64,000 nucleotides of DNA. It comes from Candidatus Nitrosopumilus sp. GTDB taxonomy: Archaea > Thermoproteota > Nitrososphaeria > Nitrososphaerales > Nitrosopumilaceae. Each line of letters opens with the position of its first letter. Within the stretch, counting starts at the first letter, position 1. The position numbers and the translations under genes are program-made. Positions 8,934 to 16,543 of the stretch are shown piece after piece. The stretch lies in assembly GCA_029864335.1 (NCBI GenBank), contig JAOTTS010000008.1, positions 1 to 64,000 of the forward strand. Direction: 5' to 3'. Under the pieces are notes generated by a model. That model saw only the letters and a program-made list of their open reading frames with translations, had not been told where the DNA came from and searched no databases.

Positions 8934-8935
8934 TA
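8917..8935 (+). other. attL: tRNA 3' end used as integration site
   Basis: GAAGCCCTTCGGGCCCATA, the T-loop/acceptor end of the CAT tRNA plus two flanking bases, recurs as a direct repeat at 21511-21529 with a single C-to-T change. The tRNA remains intact at this end. An integrase fragment begins 43 bp downstream. Confidence 0.75.
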
Positions 8936-8978
8936 CCCTAACTAATGCTTTATCTGGTCCCATACTCTATATTCCATT

Positions 8979-9257
8979 ATGAGCCATCATGATTATTCCT
9001 TGGAGGAACTCCGAGATATCACACCATATGAGAATTACATAAATGCAATTAAAGATAAGGTGACAAAGAAAAAGTATGCAGGACAGCTAGAGATGTTTCT
9101 TAACCCTGATTATGATTGGGATAAATCACAACAAAAAAGAAAGTTACTACCTGACAATGAATTTGCAATACTAGTGAATGACTTTGTTGATATGATAAAA
9201 AAAGATCCTGCATTCAAAAACCCCAAAGCCAATAGGTCCTACTTTAGGAAAAGATGA
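8979..9257 (+). pseudogene. Tyrosine integrase N-terminal fragment fused to a carbamate kinase scrap
   Basis: The first 75 residues (TPYENYINAIKDKVTKKKY, then FLNPDYDWDK) look like the N-terminal core-binding domain of thaumarchaeal site-specific recombinases. The catalytic R-H-R-Y domain is absent. From about residue 76 the frame reads DPAFKNP, a carbamate kinase signature, and it stops after a frameshift; the kinase continues in another frame from about 9226. A deletion therefore joined an integrase to a carbamate kinase gene. The position, just downstream of the tRNA attachment site, is where an integrase of an integrated element is expected. Confidence 0.65.
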
Positions 9258-9780
9258 GATTTACAAGATCAAAAAAGCAGAGCCTTTTGCCTCTTTTATG
9301 GAAGTCACATCTGGAAAATATAGGAGAGTTGTTCCTTCACCAGAACCAATCTCGATTCTAGAACTTGATGCCATAAAGAAGCTTATTGAAGATGATTACA
9401 TTGTAATATCTTGTGGTGGGGGTGGAATTCCTGTGACAAATGAAAATAAAATTAATTTTACTGAAGCAGTTATTGACAAGGATCTTGTAAGTGAGATACT
9501 TGCAACCAACATTGGAGCATCTATTTTTGTCAATCTAACAGATGTGGAAGGATCTTATGTAAATTTCAAAAGTAAAAACAAAAAGTTGTTAAGAAAAATC
9601 AAAGTAGATAAGATGAAAGAACTTTTGCAAGACGGAAATTTTGAAGAAGGCAGTATGGAACCAAAGATCAGAACAGCAGTTAGATTCGTTGAAAACACTG
9701 ATAATAAGGCAGTAATAGCATCTATCAAAAAAATAAGAAATGCCATAAATCTCAAAACAGGAACTATCATTTACAAATGA
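9204..9780 (+). pseudogene. arcC: Carbamate kinase, 5'-truncated and frameshifted remnant
   Basis: Carbamate kinase makes ATP from carbamoyl phosphate and ADP. The C-terminal half is well preserved: KPIGPTLGKDEIYK, KYRRVVPSPEP, VISCGGGGIP, EAVIDKDL, TDVEGSYVNF, EGSMEPK. The first 130 or so of the usual 310 residues are gone, and a frameshift near 9221-9226 separates DPAFKNP from KPIGP. The part from ATG 9298 could still yield a 160-aa protein but would lack the N-terminal carbamate/phosphate site. The next gene, a COG2403 GTPase, is a frequent partner of carbamate kinase in archaea, so this is probably the wreck of a two-gene operon. Confidence 0.85.
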
Positions 9781-9807
9781 TAAATACAAAATGATTCTGT
9801 AAATTGT

Positions 9808-11127
9808 ATGACACGAAAGGCAATCATAATTGGCGCAGCAGGTAGGGATTTTCACAACTTTAACACATATTTCAGAGACAATCAAAACTACCAAGTAGTT
9901 GCATTCACAGCAGCCCAGATTCCATTCATAGCAAATAGAACATATCCTCATGAACTTGCAGGAACTATGTACCCTGATGGAATACCAATTTTTCTTGAAG
10001 AAAAACTCGCCGAACTCATTTCACAGTATGATGTTGACGAAGTTTTTTTCTCCTATAGTGATGTTTTATACGAAGACATGATGCACTTGGCCTCAAAGGC
10101 CATAGCTGCTGGTGCATCGTTTTCACTTCTAGGGCTAAAAGATACACAACTCAAGTCAAACAAACCAGTAATTTCGGTTCTTGCGACCAGAACTGGTGCA
10201 GGCAAGAGTACCATCTCAAGAATGGTGGTGGACACAATAAGAAAGGTTGGCCTCAAACCAGTAATGGTGAGGCACCCAATGCCCTATGGAGATCTTAGAG
10301 TAGCGGTGCAACATTTTAGGAGTTATGATGATTTTAAAAAATACACCATTACTGTCGAAGAAGAGGAAGAATACACAGACCATATTGAGAATGGTGTAGA
10401 TGTATTTGCAGGGGTTGATTACAAACTAATTCTTGATCAGGCAGAAAAAATATGTGACGTAATAATATGGGATGGTGGTAACAATGATTTTTCGTTTTAC
10501 AAATCTGATCATACTATAGTAGTAGCAGATCCATTAAGGGTGGGACATGAGACCTTGTATCACCCAAGTGAGGTAAATGTACGAATTGCAGATACAGTAG
10601 TGATCAACAAGGTCAATGTGGCCTCTACAGACATGGTAAAAAAGGTAGAAGAATCTTGTAAGAAACTAAACCCAAATACCAAGATATTCAAGGTAAACTC
10701 TGAGGTTGTAGTAGATCTACCAGATGTGATTAGAGAAAAAAGAGTACTAGTAGTTGAAGATGGACCTTCAATAACTCATGGTGAATTGCGAGAGGGGGCA
10801 GGAGTTTCAGCGACAAAGGAGTTTAACTGCTTACTGGTAGATCCAAGAGCAAACGCAGTAGGCTCGATAAAAAGAGCTTTTGAAAAGTATCCGTGGATGG
10901 GTCCAGTCATGCCTGCTTTAGGATACAGTTTAGACCAATTACAAGAACTGCAAGATAGTATCAATAATGTTGATTGCGATGCAGTACTCCTTGGAACCCC
11001 TGCAGACCTGAGAAAGAGAATCAAGATAAACAAACCTGCAGCAAAGGTAGTGTTTGAAGGACATGATGCTGGAGAGCCAAAACTCACCTCTTATCTTCAG
11101 GCAATCATAGCAGACCTAAAGAAATAG
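9808..11127 (+). CDS. COG2403 P-loop GTPase / cyclic 2,3-diphosphoglycerate synthetase-like
   Basis: Predicted cytosolic NTPase of 439 aa. It starts with a Rossmann-like segment (KAIIIGAAGRDFHNFN), then a P-loop (ATRTGAGKSTISR, about residues 125-137), a Walker B-like VIIWDGGNNDFSF, and an HETLYHPSEVNVRIADTVVINK segment typical of the family. COG2403 includes proteins related to the cyclic 2,3-diphosphoglycerate synthetase of methanogens; here the true substrate is unknown, and association with carbamate kinase hints at carbamoyl-phosphate or nitrogen metabolism. It is the best preserved gene at the left end of the island. Confidence 0.85.
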   Translation: MTRKAIIIGAAGRDFHNFNTYFRDNQNYQVVAFTAAQIPFIANRTYPHELAGTMYPDGIPIFLEEKLAELISQYDVDEVFFSYSDVLYEDMMHLASKAIAAGASFSLLGLKDTQLKSNKPVISVLATRTGAGKSTISRMVVDTIRKVGLKPVMVRHPMPYGDLRVAVQHFRSYDDFKKYTITVEEEEEYTDHIENGVDVFAGVDYKLILDQAEKICDVIIWDGGNNDFSFYKSDHTIVVADPLRVGHETLYHPSEVNVRIADTVVINKVNVASTDMVKKVEESCKKLNPNTKIFKVNSEVVVDLPDVIREKRVLVVEDGPSITHGELREGAGVSATKEFNCLLVDPRANAVGSIKRAFEKYPWMGPVMPALGYSLDQLQELQDSINNVDCDAVLLGTPADLRKRIKINKPAAKVVFEGHDAGEPKLTSYLQAIIADLKK

Positions 11128-11144
11128 TATGACGATATTTCAAA

Positions 11145-11303
11145 CTAATAACAAAATGCTTTAACCAAATTTATGCAAAAGAGCTGTTTACGGTATATTG
11201 AGTTTAATATTTTGGTTGAAACTAATTTTGCATTCTTTTCAGGATCTAAAGTAGTGTCAATTGTAATGTGTCTTCCTTTTGCAGGTTCATAAATTTTTTT
11301 CAT
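11145..11303 (-). CDS. Small hypothetical protein (52 aa)
   Basis: Minus-strand ATG frame beginning MKKIYEPAKGRHITIDTTLD, with no convincing similarity. Codon use looks ordinary, but the end (NLVKAFCY) may have drifted. It lies between the COG2403 gene and a ribbon-helix-helix mini-gene. It could be chance or a decayed small regulator. Confidence 0.3.
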   Translation of the reverse strand: MKKIYEPAKGRHITIDTTLDPEKNAKLVSTKILNSIYRKQLFCINLVKAFCY

Positions 11304-11367
11304 TTTTTACTGACGGTATAAAAGAACAAAATGAGAATTTCACTATATAACTAAAAGAATAACAATA

Positions 11368-11493
11368 ATGCTAGACGATGATCTTGTAAAGAAATTCCAT
11401 GAAATACAAGCTAGACTAATTAAAAAATCTTCAAAGTCAGTTAGTTTTTCAAGGGTTTTGAATGAAACATTATGTAAAACTCTAAAGCGATAA
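11368..11493 (+). CDS. Ribbon-helix-helix-like mini-protein, likely lost start
   Basis: 41 aa from the ATG at 11368 (MLDDDLVKKFHEIQARLIKK). The helices match the 47-aa protein at 51349-51492 (LVKKFHEIQ against MIKKLREQR-like; SVSFSRVLNETL against SVSFSSVVNEAL). The similarity extends upstream in frame: ATA-ACT-AAA-AGA-ATA-ACA at 11347 reads ITKRIT, where the paralog has MSKRVT, so the original ATG appears mutated to ATA at 11347-11349. Starting at 11368 would lose the DNA-contacting beta strand. A remnant or a protein with altered function. Confidence 0.5.
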   Translation: MLDDDLVKKFHEIQARLIKKSSKSVSFSRVLNETLCKTLKR

Positions 11494-11638
11494 TTGAAAA
11501 ATAGTACCAAGCCTTTAGATTATAATGTTGCAACAAAAAAAATGTTCATGTAAATGTGGATGCACTAAAACAATATCAAATATATATTATGATCTTTGTA
11601 TTTTTTGTACACTTGGGACCCATAAACCTCAATAAAAT

Positions 11639-11801
11639 ATGAAAAGGCAAAACCATACATTTGGGTCGTAGAGTCAGAACCACAAAAGCAAAGGATTTGT
11701 CGGAACTTTCCAAGAGACCTTCAACTGAAGGAATGACCAGAGTGACAAACAGAGGAACAGGCAGCAGAGCAAGTAAAAACAAAGGAACTAAAAACCAGTA
11801 A
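11639..11801 (+). pseudogene. Frameshifted small basic GRGTG-repeat protein
   Basis: From 11649 the frame reads KTIHLGRRVRTTK, then RPSTEGMTRVTNRGTGSR and SKNKG, matching the C-terminal half of the 90-aa protein at 33644-33916 (RPSTEGRTRVTGRGTGSR). The frame has no start; an ATG at 11639 is out of frame by one base. Dropping one A from AAAAGG would restore MKGKTIHLG. Either a real frameshift or a sequencing error; translation from TTG 11661 is also possible. Confidence 0.55.
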
Positions 11802-11885
11802 CCTTGTTCTTTAATTTCTTTTATTTTTTGGAAATTTAATTTTCTTGTTCTTCTTTTTGTGAATCTTGTAATAATGGGTTCAACG

Positions 11886-11957
11886 TCATTCTTCATCTTC
11901 AAACTTCATATGACATTTAGGACATTTACCATTCTTGTCTTTCTTGAAGAATCTCAT
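11886..11957 (-). CDS. Mini zinc-ribbon-like peptide (23 aa)
   Basis: MRFFKKDKNGKCPKCHMKFE and a short acidic end. One CPKC pair followed by His suggests half of a zinc site. Probably the truncated start of a longer C2H2/ribbon protein; the adjacent frame stays open downstream, so a frameshift is possible. Confidence 0.35.
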   Translation of the reverse strand: MRFFKKDKNGKCPKCHMKFEDEE

Positions 11958-12046
11958 TACGCTAGTATACAGCTAAAATCGTGTAAGGACATGGTGGTTT
12001 TCTTATTGTAACTTCAAATTTGATTGATAATTTTTTGAATAAAAAA

Positions 12047-12142
12047 TTAGGGTGTTACGGGTTTTAAAAAGAATATCGTAACATTCCCATCTTGAATCCT
12101 TATTCTTGCTTTTCCAAAAATTGGTGGTTTTGAATATCTCAT
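12047..12142 (-). CDS. Small hypothetical protein (31 aa)
   Basis: Minus-strand ATG at 12142, preceded by GGAGGT about seven bases upstream, a strong ribosome binding site that overlaps the end of the upstream mini-gene. It reads MRYSKPPIFGKARIRIQDG and is beta-strand-like. No family recognised. The ribosome binding site is the main reason to believe it. Confidence 0.4.
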   Translation of the reverse strand: MRYSKPPIFGKARIRIQDGNVTIFFLKPVTP

Positions 12143-12143
12143 T

Positions 12144-12272
12144 TCATACCTCCACAGAATAAACTCTATTTTTCTCCAGAACATTCTCACGACATATTTC
12201 TATTTTGAAACAGATCATGCATGTTCTGAATCTGTCATCATATTCCCATTGATGATGGTGTCTTGATTCCAT
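12144..12272 (-). CDS. Small Cys/His-containing protein (42 aa)
   Basis: Minus-strand frame MESRHHHQWEYDDRFRTCMI followed by CFKIEIC: three cysteines and a His triplet suggest metal binding. Its stop is one base from the start of the next mini-gene, so the two look like a coupled pair of the kind seen in archaeal mobile elements. No family recognised. Confidence 0.4.
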   Translation of the reverse strand: MESRHHHQWEYDDRFRTCMICFKIEICRENVLEKNRVYSVEV

Positions 12273-12758
12273 TAGTGAAAATCTGTAAAATAAATATTTA
12301 TGAATCCTGATCAAAATGCGGGATCCCTGCGATCAAAAGCATTTCGCAAGGTATTCTACAATCTATTATATTTTTAGGCACAAAACACGATTCTTTAATT
12401 TATGATAATATCAACCAAAGACGAGATCATAAGAGACTTAAGATGTGATTAACCAGATTAGTAAGAAACCCTCAGATAAGATAGAATACAACCTGCAAAA
12501 AATAGTTCATAAAATCCGGCTTTATATTCATAAGGTAATCTAAATATCTTGTTTCCTATTCTGTAGCTTCTATCTTAAGATAATCAATATTCTATATCGA
12601 TGAAATCAATCAAGATCCGACACAGGATGTGCCTTGGAGTGGGCAAGAAAACAATTAGGCAAGTAGAAAATTTGAAGCACATGACAAAAATTTGTAAAAA
12701 ACATTTCGATCAAGTTACTACCAAGCCTTTTATCCATTTAACAATTAGTTTTCTCAAA
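12273..12758. other. Intergenic, no supported gene
   Basis: About 490 bp, AT-rich, with no frame I can support. A frame open from 12600 continues into the cupredoxin gene, but its first 53 residues are basic and precede an obvious signal peptide. Confidence 0.5.
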
Positions 12759-13550
12759 ATGAAACCAAGTTACAGAATGTATTTTTCACTGTTTACAATT
12801 TTTGCATTTGCTATCTTTTTTGGTTTTGTTCAAGTTGTTGAGGCAGCCGATGATAGAACCAAACTTGAAGCTGAGCTAATAAATCCATCAATAGGAAAAG
12901 ATGACGGAAAGGCAAAATTTGAGCAAAGAGTGGACAGAATAACTCTTTCAGTAGAAATCGAAGATCAAAAGTCAGATTCTGCCTTTGAGATAAAGGTAGA
13001 CGGTATAAGTTTAGGCACATTTACAACTGATGATTCAGGTTTTGCAGATTTTAATTTGGACAGCAGAGATGGAAATACCATACCAACTGTAACCTCAGGA
13101 AGTATGATAGAGGTGATTGATTCAAATGGAAATGTAACACTCTCTGGAAAAATGATTGGAACAGAAACCACTCAAGATGGTGTCCCTCTAACTCCATCAA
13201 CAGAATTTGAGCCAGTTTCAACTACCAATGTAATCGTTCCCTTTGGAGCAAAGGACAAAGATATATCTAAATTTTATGTCTCAAGTACGATCTCAGTTAG
13301 CTTGTTTGAAACAATTACTTGGACAAACGAAGATGATACAGAACACACAGTCACAAGCAGAACTAGTGGAATTTTTAATAGTGGATTATTTGGAACAAGT
13401 CAATCATTTTCACATCAATTCACAATAGATGGAACATACAAATACTTTTGTCAGCTCCATCCTTGGATGACGGGTTCTATTGCAGTTCAGAATAAAGAAA
13501 AAACCAATGCAAGTGATACATCTGAAACCATACTTTCTCCATTAAAATAA
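12759..13550 (+). CDS. Secreted cupredoxin (blue copper) protein
   Basis: 263 aa from the ATG at 12759, which places a clean signal peptide (YFSLFTIFAFAIFFGF, then VEA-AD) at the N-terminus; the longer frame from 12600 adds 53 residues that do not fit a secreted protein. After a beta-rich domain (about residues 35-140) comes a plastocyanin-like domain with type 1 copper ligands: His in EHTVTS, then Cys, His and Met in FCQLHPWM. Such small copper proteins are thought to carry electrons outside the membrane in ammonia-oxidising archaea. A fragment of a similar gene lies at 18327-18470. Confidence 0.85.
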   Translation: MKPSYRMYFSLFTIFAFAIFFGFVQVVEAADDRTKLEAELINPSIGKDDGKAKFEQRVDRITLSVEIEDQKSDSAFEIKVDGISLGTFTTDDSGFADFNLDSRDGNTIPTVTSGSMIEVIDSNGNVTLSGKMIGTETTQDGVPLTPSTEFEPVSTTNVIVPFGAKDKDISKFYVSSTISVSLFETITWTNEDDTEHTVTSRTSGIFNSGLFGTSQSFSHQFTIDGTYKYFCQLHPWMTGSIAVQNKEKTNASDTSETILSPLK

Positions 13551-13565
13551 ATAAAAAAAGGAATT

Positions 13566-13688
13566 ATGGCAAAAGATGTTCAATGTAAAACAGGATATGA
13601 CTTGATTTTAAAAACCACAAAAAAATTGGGAGCTTGTGTAAAACCTACTAGTTTGTTTATATTGGTTCAACGAGGTTGGGGTGAATAA
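13566..13688 (+). CDS. Mini-protein with the thaumarchaeal C-x-x-G-[FY] domain (40 aa)
   Basis: Reads DVQCKTGYDLILKTTKKLGA, a Cys, then VKPTSLFILVQRGWG. This is the same short motif seen at 38486-38660 and, from memory, at the ends of thaumarchaeal secreted proteins: CxxG[FY]xL, a second Cys, then a [KR]L[IT]xRG[WF] end. It starts 16 bp after the cupredoxin stop and could be a coupled mini-gene or the detached tail of a secreted protein. Confidence 0.5.
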   Translation: MAKDVQCKTGYDLILKTTKKLGACVKPTSLFILVQRGWGE

Positions 13689-14069
13689 TCAATTTGAAAA
13701 ATTTTGTAATTATTTTCTATAACTCCGATCAAATGAATTCATGCTTGAATATCTTCAAGAAACTTAGATGAATGCCCAATTATTGCCTAATTCCTATTCA
13801 TAAACATGATCATTCAATATTTCATACAATTCACAGATATTTTGTATGAACAAATTATTCTTGAATCTTTTATACAAACTTTGTAAAGTACAATCATGAA
13901 TCAATCTAATTCACAACTAAACTGGGAAGAAGTTCAAGGGCTGTCCTGGATATTCGTCGATGATAGCGAATAATTTTTTTCTTCCAATCCCTTATTTTTA
14001 ATTTATAAAATTTACGATGAAATTGTGATTTCATCAAACCTTATCTTTTGATTGCTCTGTAACAATGCA
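13689..14069. other. Intergenic, no supported gene
   Basis: About 380 bp. Only a 25-codon ATG frame near 13896 (MNQSNSQLNWEEVQGLSW) was seen, without supporting context. Confidence 0.45.
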
Positions 14070-14864
14070 ATGAAATCAAACACAAAATCAACGACATTTG
14101 CGATATGCGTGGTACTGGCAGCAGTCATGATGGTATCTGCAGGCTTAATGTATCTTGAGGACAACCAAGTGATAGCTCAAGAGGCACCACCGACCACAGA
14201 CGAAAGAATAATCTCAGTCACTGGCACGGCAAACACTTCAGTTGAGCCTGATTTGCTGGTCATAACCTTTGGAGTAGAGACGCAAGAGATTACAGCCAAA
14301 CAAGCACTTGATGCAAACTCTCAAACCATGAATAGCATCATTGATGCTATCAAAATAACTGGAATCACTGAAGATGAAATCAACACGTCTAGATTCAATA
14401 TCTATCCTGTGTATGAAGGATATGAAGATGAAATAACAAAGCGATGGAAACAAGAATTAACCGGATACCGGGTAACAAACACCATTACTGTTGAGACCAT
14501 ACAATTGGATCTGGCAGCTGACATCATAGATGGTGCAGTAACTGCAGGGGCCAACAGAGTAGACAACGTATCATTTACACTGTCACCTGAGAAACATCTG
14601 CAGCTCAAAGACGAACTAATTGAACAAGCTATAATGAACGCAAAGACAAAAGCGGAAAATGCATTGTCTCCACTTGATTATTCCATTACGGGAGTAAAAG
14701 CAGTGTCTTTGTCAGAATTTGGAATGTTTCCACCACCAATGCCAATGTTTGACATGGCCTTTGATGAAAGCTTTGCAATGAGATCATCTGGTACTCCAGT
14801 ATTCTCATCTGATCAAGATGTCAGTACCACGGCAAACGTGATATTTACAATTGGACAGAACTAG
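14070..14864 (+). CDS. SIMPL (DUF541) domain secreted protein
   Basis: 264 aa from the ATG at 14070; a TTG six codons upstream is possible but unnecessary. The N-terminal signal segment (FAICVVLAAVMMVSAGLMYL) is followed by the SIMPL/DUF541 fold: ISVTGTANTSVEPDLLVITFGVE, YRVTNTITV, GANRVDNVSFTL, AIMNAKTKAENAL. Family members sit in the periplasm or outside; BP26 of Brucella is the best known, but no enzymatic role is established. Pro/Met-rich FPPPMPMFDM near the C-terminus could bind copper, which is speculative. Confidence 0.85.
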   Translation: MKSNTKSTTFAICVVLAAVMMVSAGLMYLEDNQVIAQEAPPTTDERIISVTGTANTSVEPDLLVITFGVETQEITAKQALDANSQTMNSIIDAIKITGITEDEINTSRFNIYPVYEGYEDEITKRWKQELTGYRVTNTITVETIQLDLAADIIDGAVTAGANRVDNVSFTLSPEKHLQLKDELIEQAIMNAKTKAENALSPLDYSITGVKAVSLSEFGMFPPPMPMFDMAFDESFAMRSSGTPVFSSDQDVSTTANVIFTIGQN

Positions 14865-14963
14865 ATAATTCCACTCTTTTCTTTTTTTCCTTTTAAAGTA
14901 ATCAAAACTATATCTCTGAAAAATATCAAGGCCTGTCTTGTCTTATTTGTAATTGTTGTAGCT

Positions 14964-15134
14964 ATGGTTGGATTGACATTAGATGTAATGATTCCAAATG
15001 CTTATGCTTTGACTCTGCCATCGTATAATGAACAAATCGCCATCCAAAAAGACAATCTGTGGAATCTTGGAAAGAATCTGTCTAGATTAATCTTAATTAA
15101 AAATCAGAATGAAAAATGTCAAAATTATCTGTGA
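14964..15134 (+). CDS. Short exported peptide, possible decayed gene
   Basis: 56 aa from the ATG at 14964. The same frame reads hydrophobic codons back to the SIMPL stop (IKACLVLFVIVVAMVGLTL), giving a full signal peptide ending NAYA if translation began near 14895, but no standard start codon is there. The body (TLPSYNEQIAIQKDNLWNLG) is short. Probably the 5' part of a lost secreted protein. Confidence 0.35.
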   Translation: MVGLTLDVMIPNAYALTLPSYNEQIAIQKDNLWNLGKNLSRLILIKNQNEKCQNYL

Positions 15135-15354
15135 TCTCTCTAACCAACAAGTTCAAATCCCAATGGATACATAATCACTGTCTTTGTGGGTCTCAAATAA
15201 ACACCAAACTACGTACCTAGATGGTTTAAAACAAAAATTCTTAATCTTAGATGCCACTCGAGGAACTTACAAACTAATTGAACTGTACATAGAACCGTAA
15301 CATATTAGAGTAATTCGTTAAATCAATAAATTCATAACACACCTTACAAATAAT

Positions 15355-16332
15355 ATGAAGATTTCTTGTCCGTATTTTTGGTTCGGATTCTTGGGATTGA
15401 TATTGTTTCCTGGATTAATTGGTGGTGTCTATGGACTATCAGAAAATGAAAAAGATCAAATGTACTTTGATGCAGAATCTTATTTTAGAAATGGAAATTT
15501 TACACAGGCTATGCAACTTTATGATGACATTCTAGCAGTTGATCCTGATTATTCTGATGCAATAGGAGGGAAGGGCGCTGTATTTCATAGAATGGGAGAT
15601 TTCTATACAGCCCTTGAGTACTATGATAAGGCTATTGCACTAAACTCTACTAATCCGTATTTTTTAAGTGACAAAGGAATTGCATTACTGGCAATTGGAC
15701 TTGATAGCCAGGCTGAAAAATATCTAAATGAAGCATTAGATATTTTCCCAACACATGTTGACGCGTTAAACGGGATTGCTAACATTCATTCCCTTCAAAG
15801 AAACTATGAGAAAGAACTTGTTTATCGTGTATCTGCTCTTATAGTTGAACCTCATAATCAAGAAGCTCTTGTTGGGATGGGAAATGCCCATCTAGGATTA
15901 AAAGACTATGACAGTGCAATGCTGTTTTACGATAAAGCAATGAGTATTAATCCTCAAAATGTCAATGTGCTAATTGGAAAAGGAAATGTATTTTTAAAAA
16001 TAAAAGACTATGACAATGCCTTGTTGCAATATGATCGTGCTCTTTTTGTTGATCCTAGCAATGTTAACGCTTTACAAGGTAAAAGTCAAGCTTATGTAAG
16101 TTTGGGGAAAAATGAAATGGCAGCAGAAATATTTCAGCAAATTGAAATAATTAAAAATGCTGATCCACAAATTGATAAAATAAGAAACGACATGTCAACG
16201 ATTGAAACAAAAAAAATACCAGATTGGATTAAAGATGTATTTGAGTGGTTTTCAGATGGTTTGATTTCAGAAGATGAGGTAATTCAAGGACTAAAGTTTC
16301 TCATTCAAAGAGATATAATAAAAATAGATTAG
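15355..16332 (+). CDS. Secreted TPR protein with C-terminal W-x-D-G domain
   Basis: 325 aa. Signal peptide (FWFGFLGLILFPGLIGGVYG), then about six tetratricopeptide repeats (AMQLYDDILAVDPDYSDA, ALEYYDKAIALNSTNP, AMLFYDKAMSINPQNVN, ALLQYDRALFVDPSNVN), a linker, and a C-terminal 40-residue domain IPDWIKDVFEWFSDGLISED that recurs twice in the large protein at 60157. TPRs mediate protein contacts; this one probably works outside the membrane. It resembles its neighbour at 16544 in repeat architecture. Confidence 0.85.
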   Translation: MKISCPYFWFGFLGLILFPGLIGGVYGLSENEKDQMYFDAESYFRNGNFTQAMQLYDDILAVDPDYSDAIGGKGAVFHRMGDFYTALEYYDKAIALNSTNPYFLSDKGIALLAIGLDSQAEKYLNEALDIFPTHVDALNGIANIHSLQRNYEKELVYRVSALIVEPHNQEALVGMGNAHLGLKDYDSAMLFYDKAMSINPQNVNVLIGKGNVFLKIKDYDNALLQYDRALFVDPSNVNALQGKSQAYVSLGKNEMAAEIFQQIEIIKNADPQIDKIRNDMSTIETKKIPDWIKDVFEWFSDGLISEDEVIQGLKFLIQRDIIKID

Positions 16333-16543
16333 AGAATTTACTAGAAAATCCATTTCAGTAAAAGTCATTACTGGTCATTCAGAAGACAAAATTACAATAG
16401 TTTATGAAACTAAAGCCAGAAGAGTTGTGCCTTAATACAGATAAGAGATGAGGAATCAGGCCAATGCCACAATTTCCCATATGTTGGCGCAGTAAAGTTG
16501 TCAGTAATACTTTAACCCCACAGATTGAAAAAAAAATACCACG

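Noticed and set aside
11576-11902. 108-aa minus-strand frame with a hydrophobic stretch
   Set aside because: The plus strand of the same region encodes a protein fragment similar to the one at 33644-33916, so this frame is its shadow.
16333-16543. Short coding-like stretch SVKVITGHSEDKITIVYETK
   Set aside because: Only about 35 codons without a start; at most a tiny remnant, not supportable as a gene.
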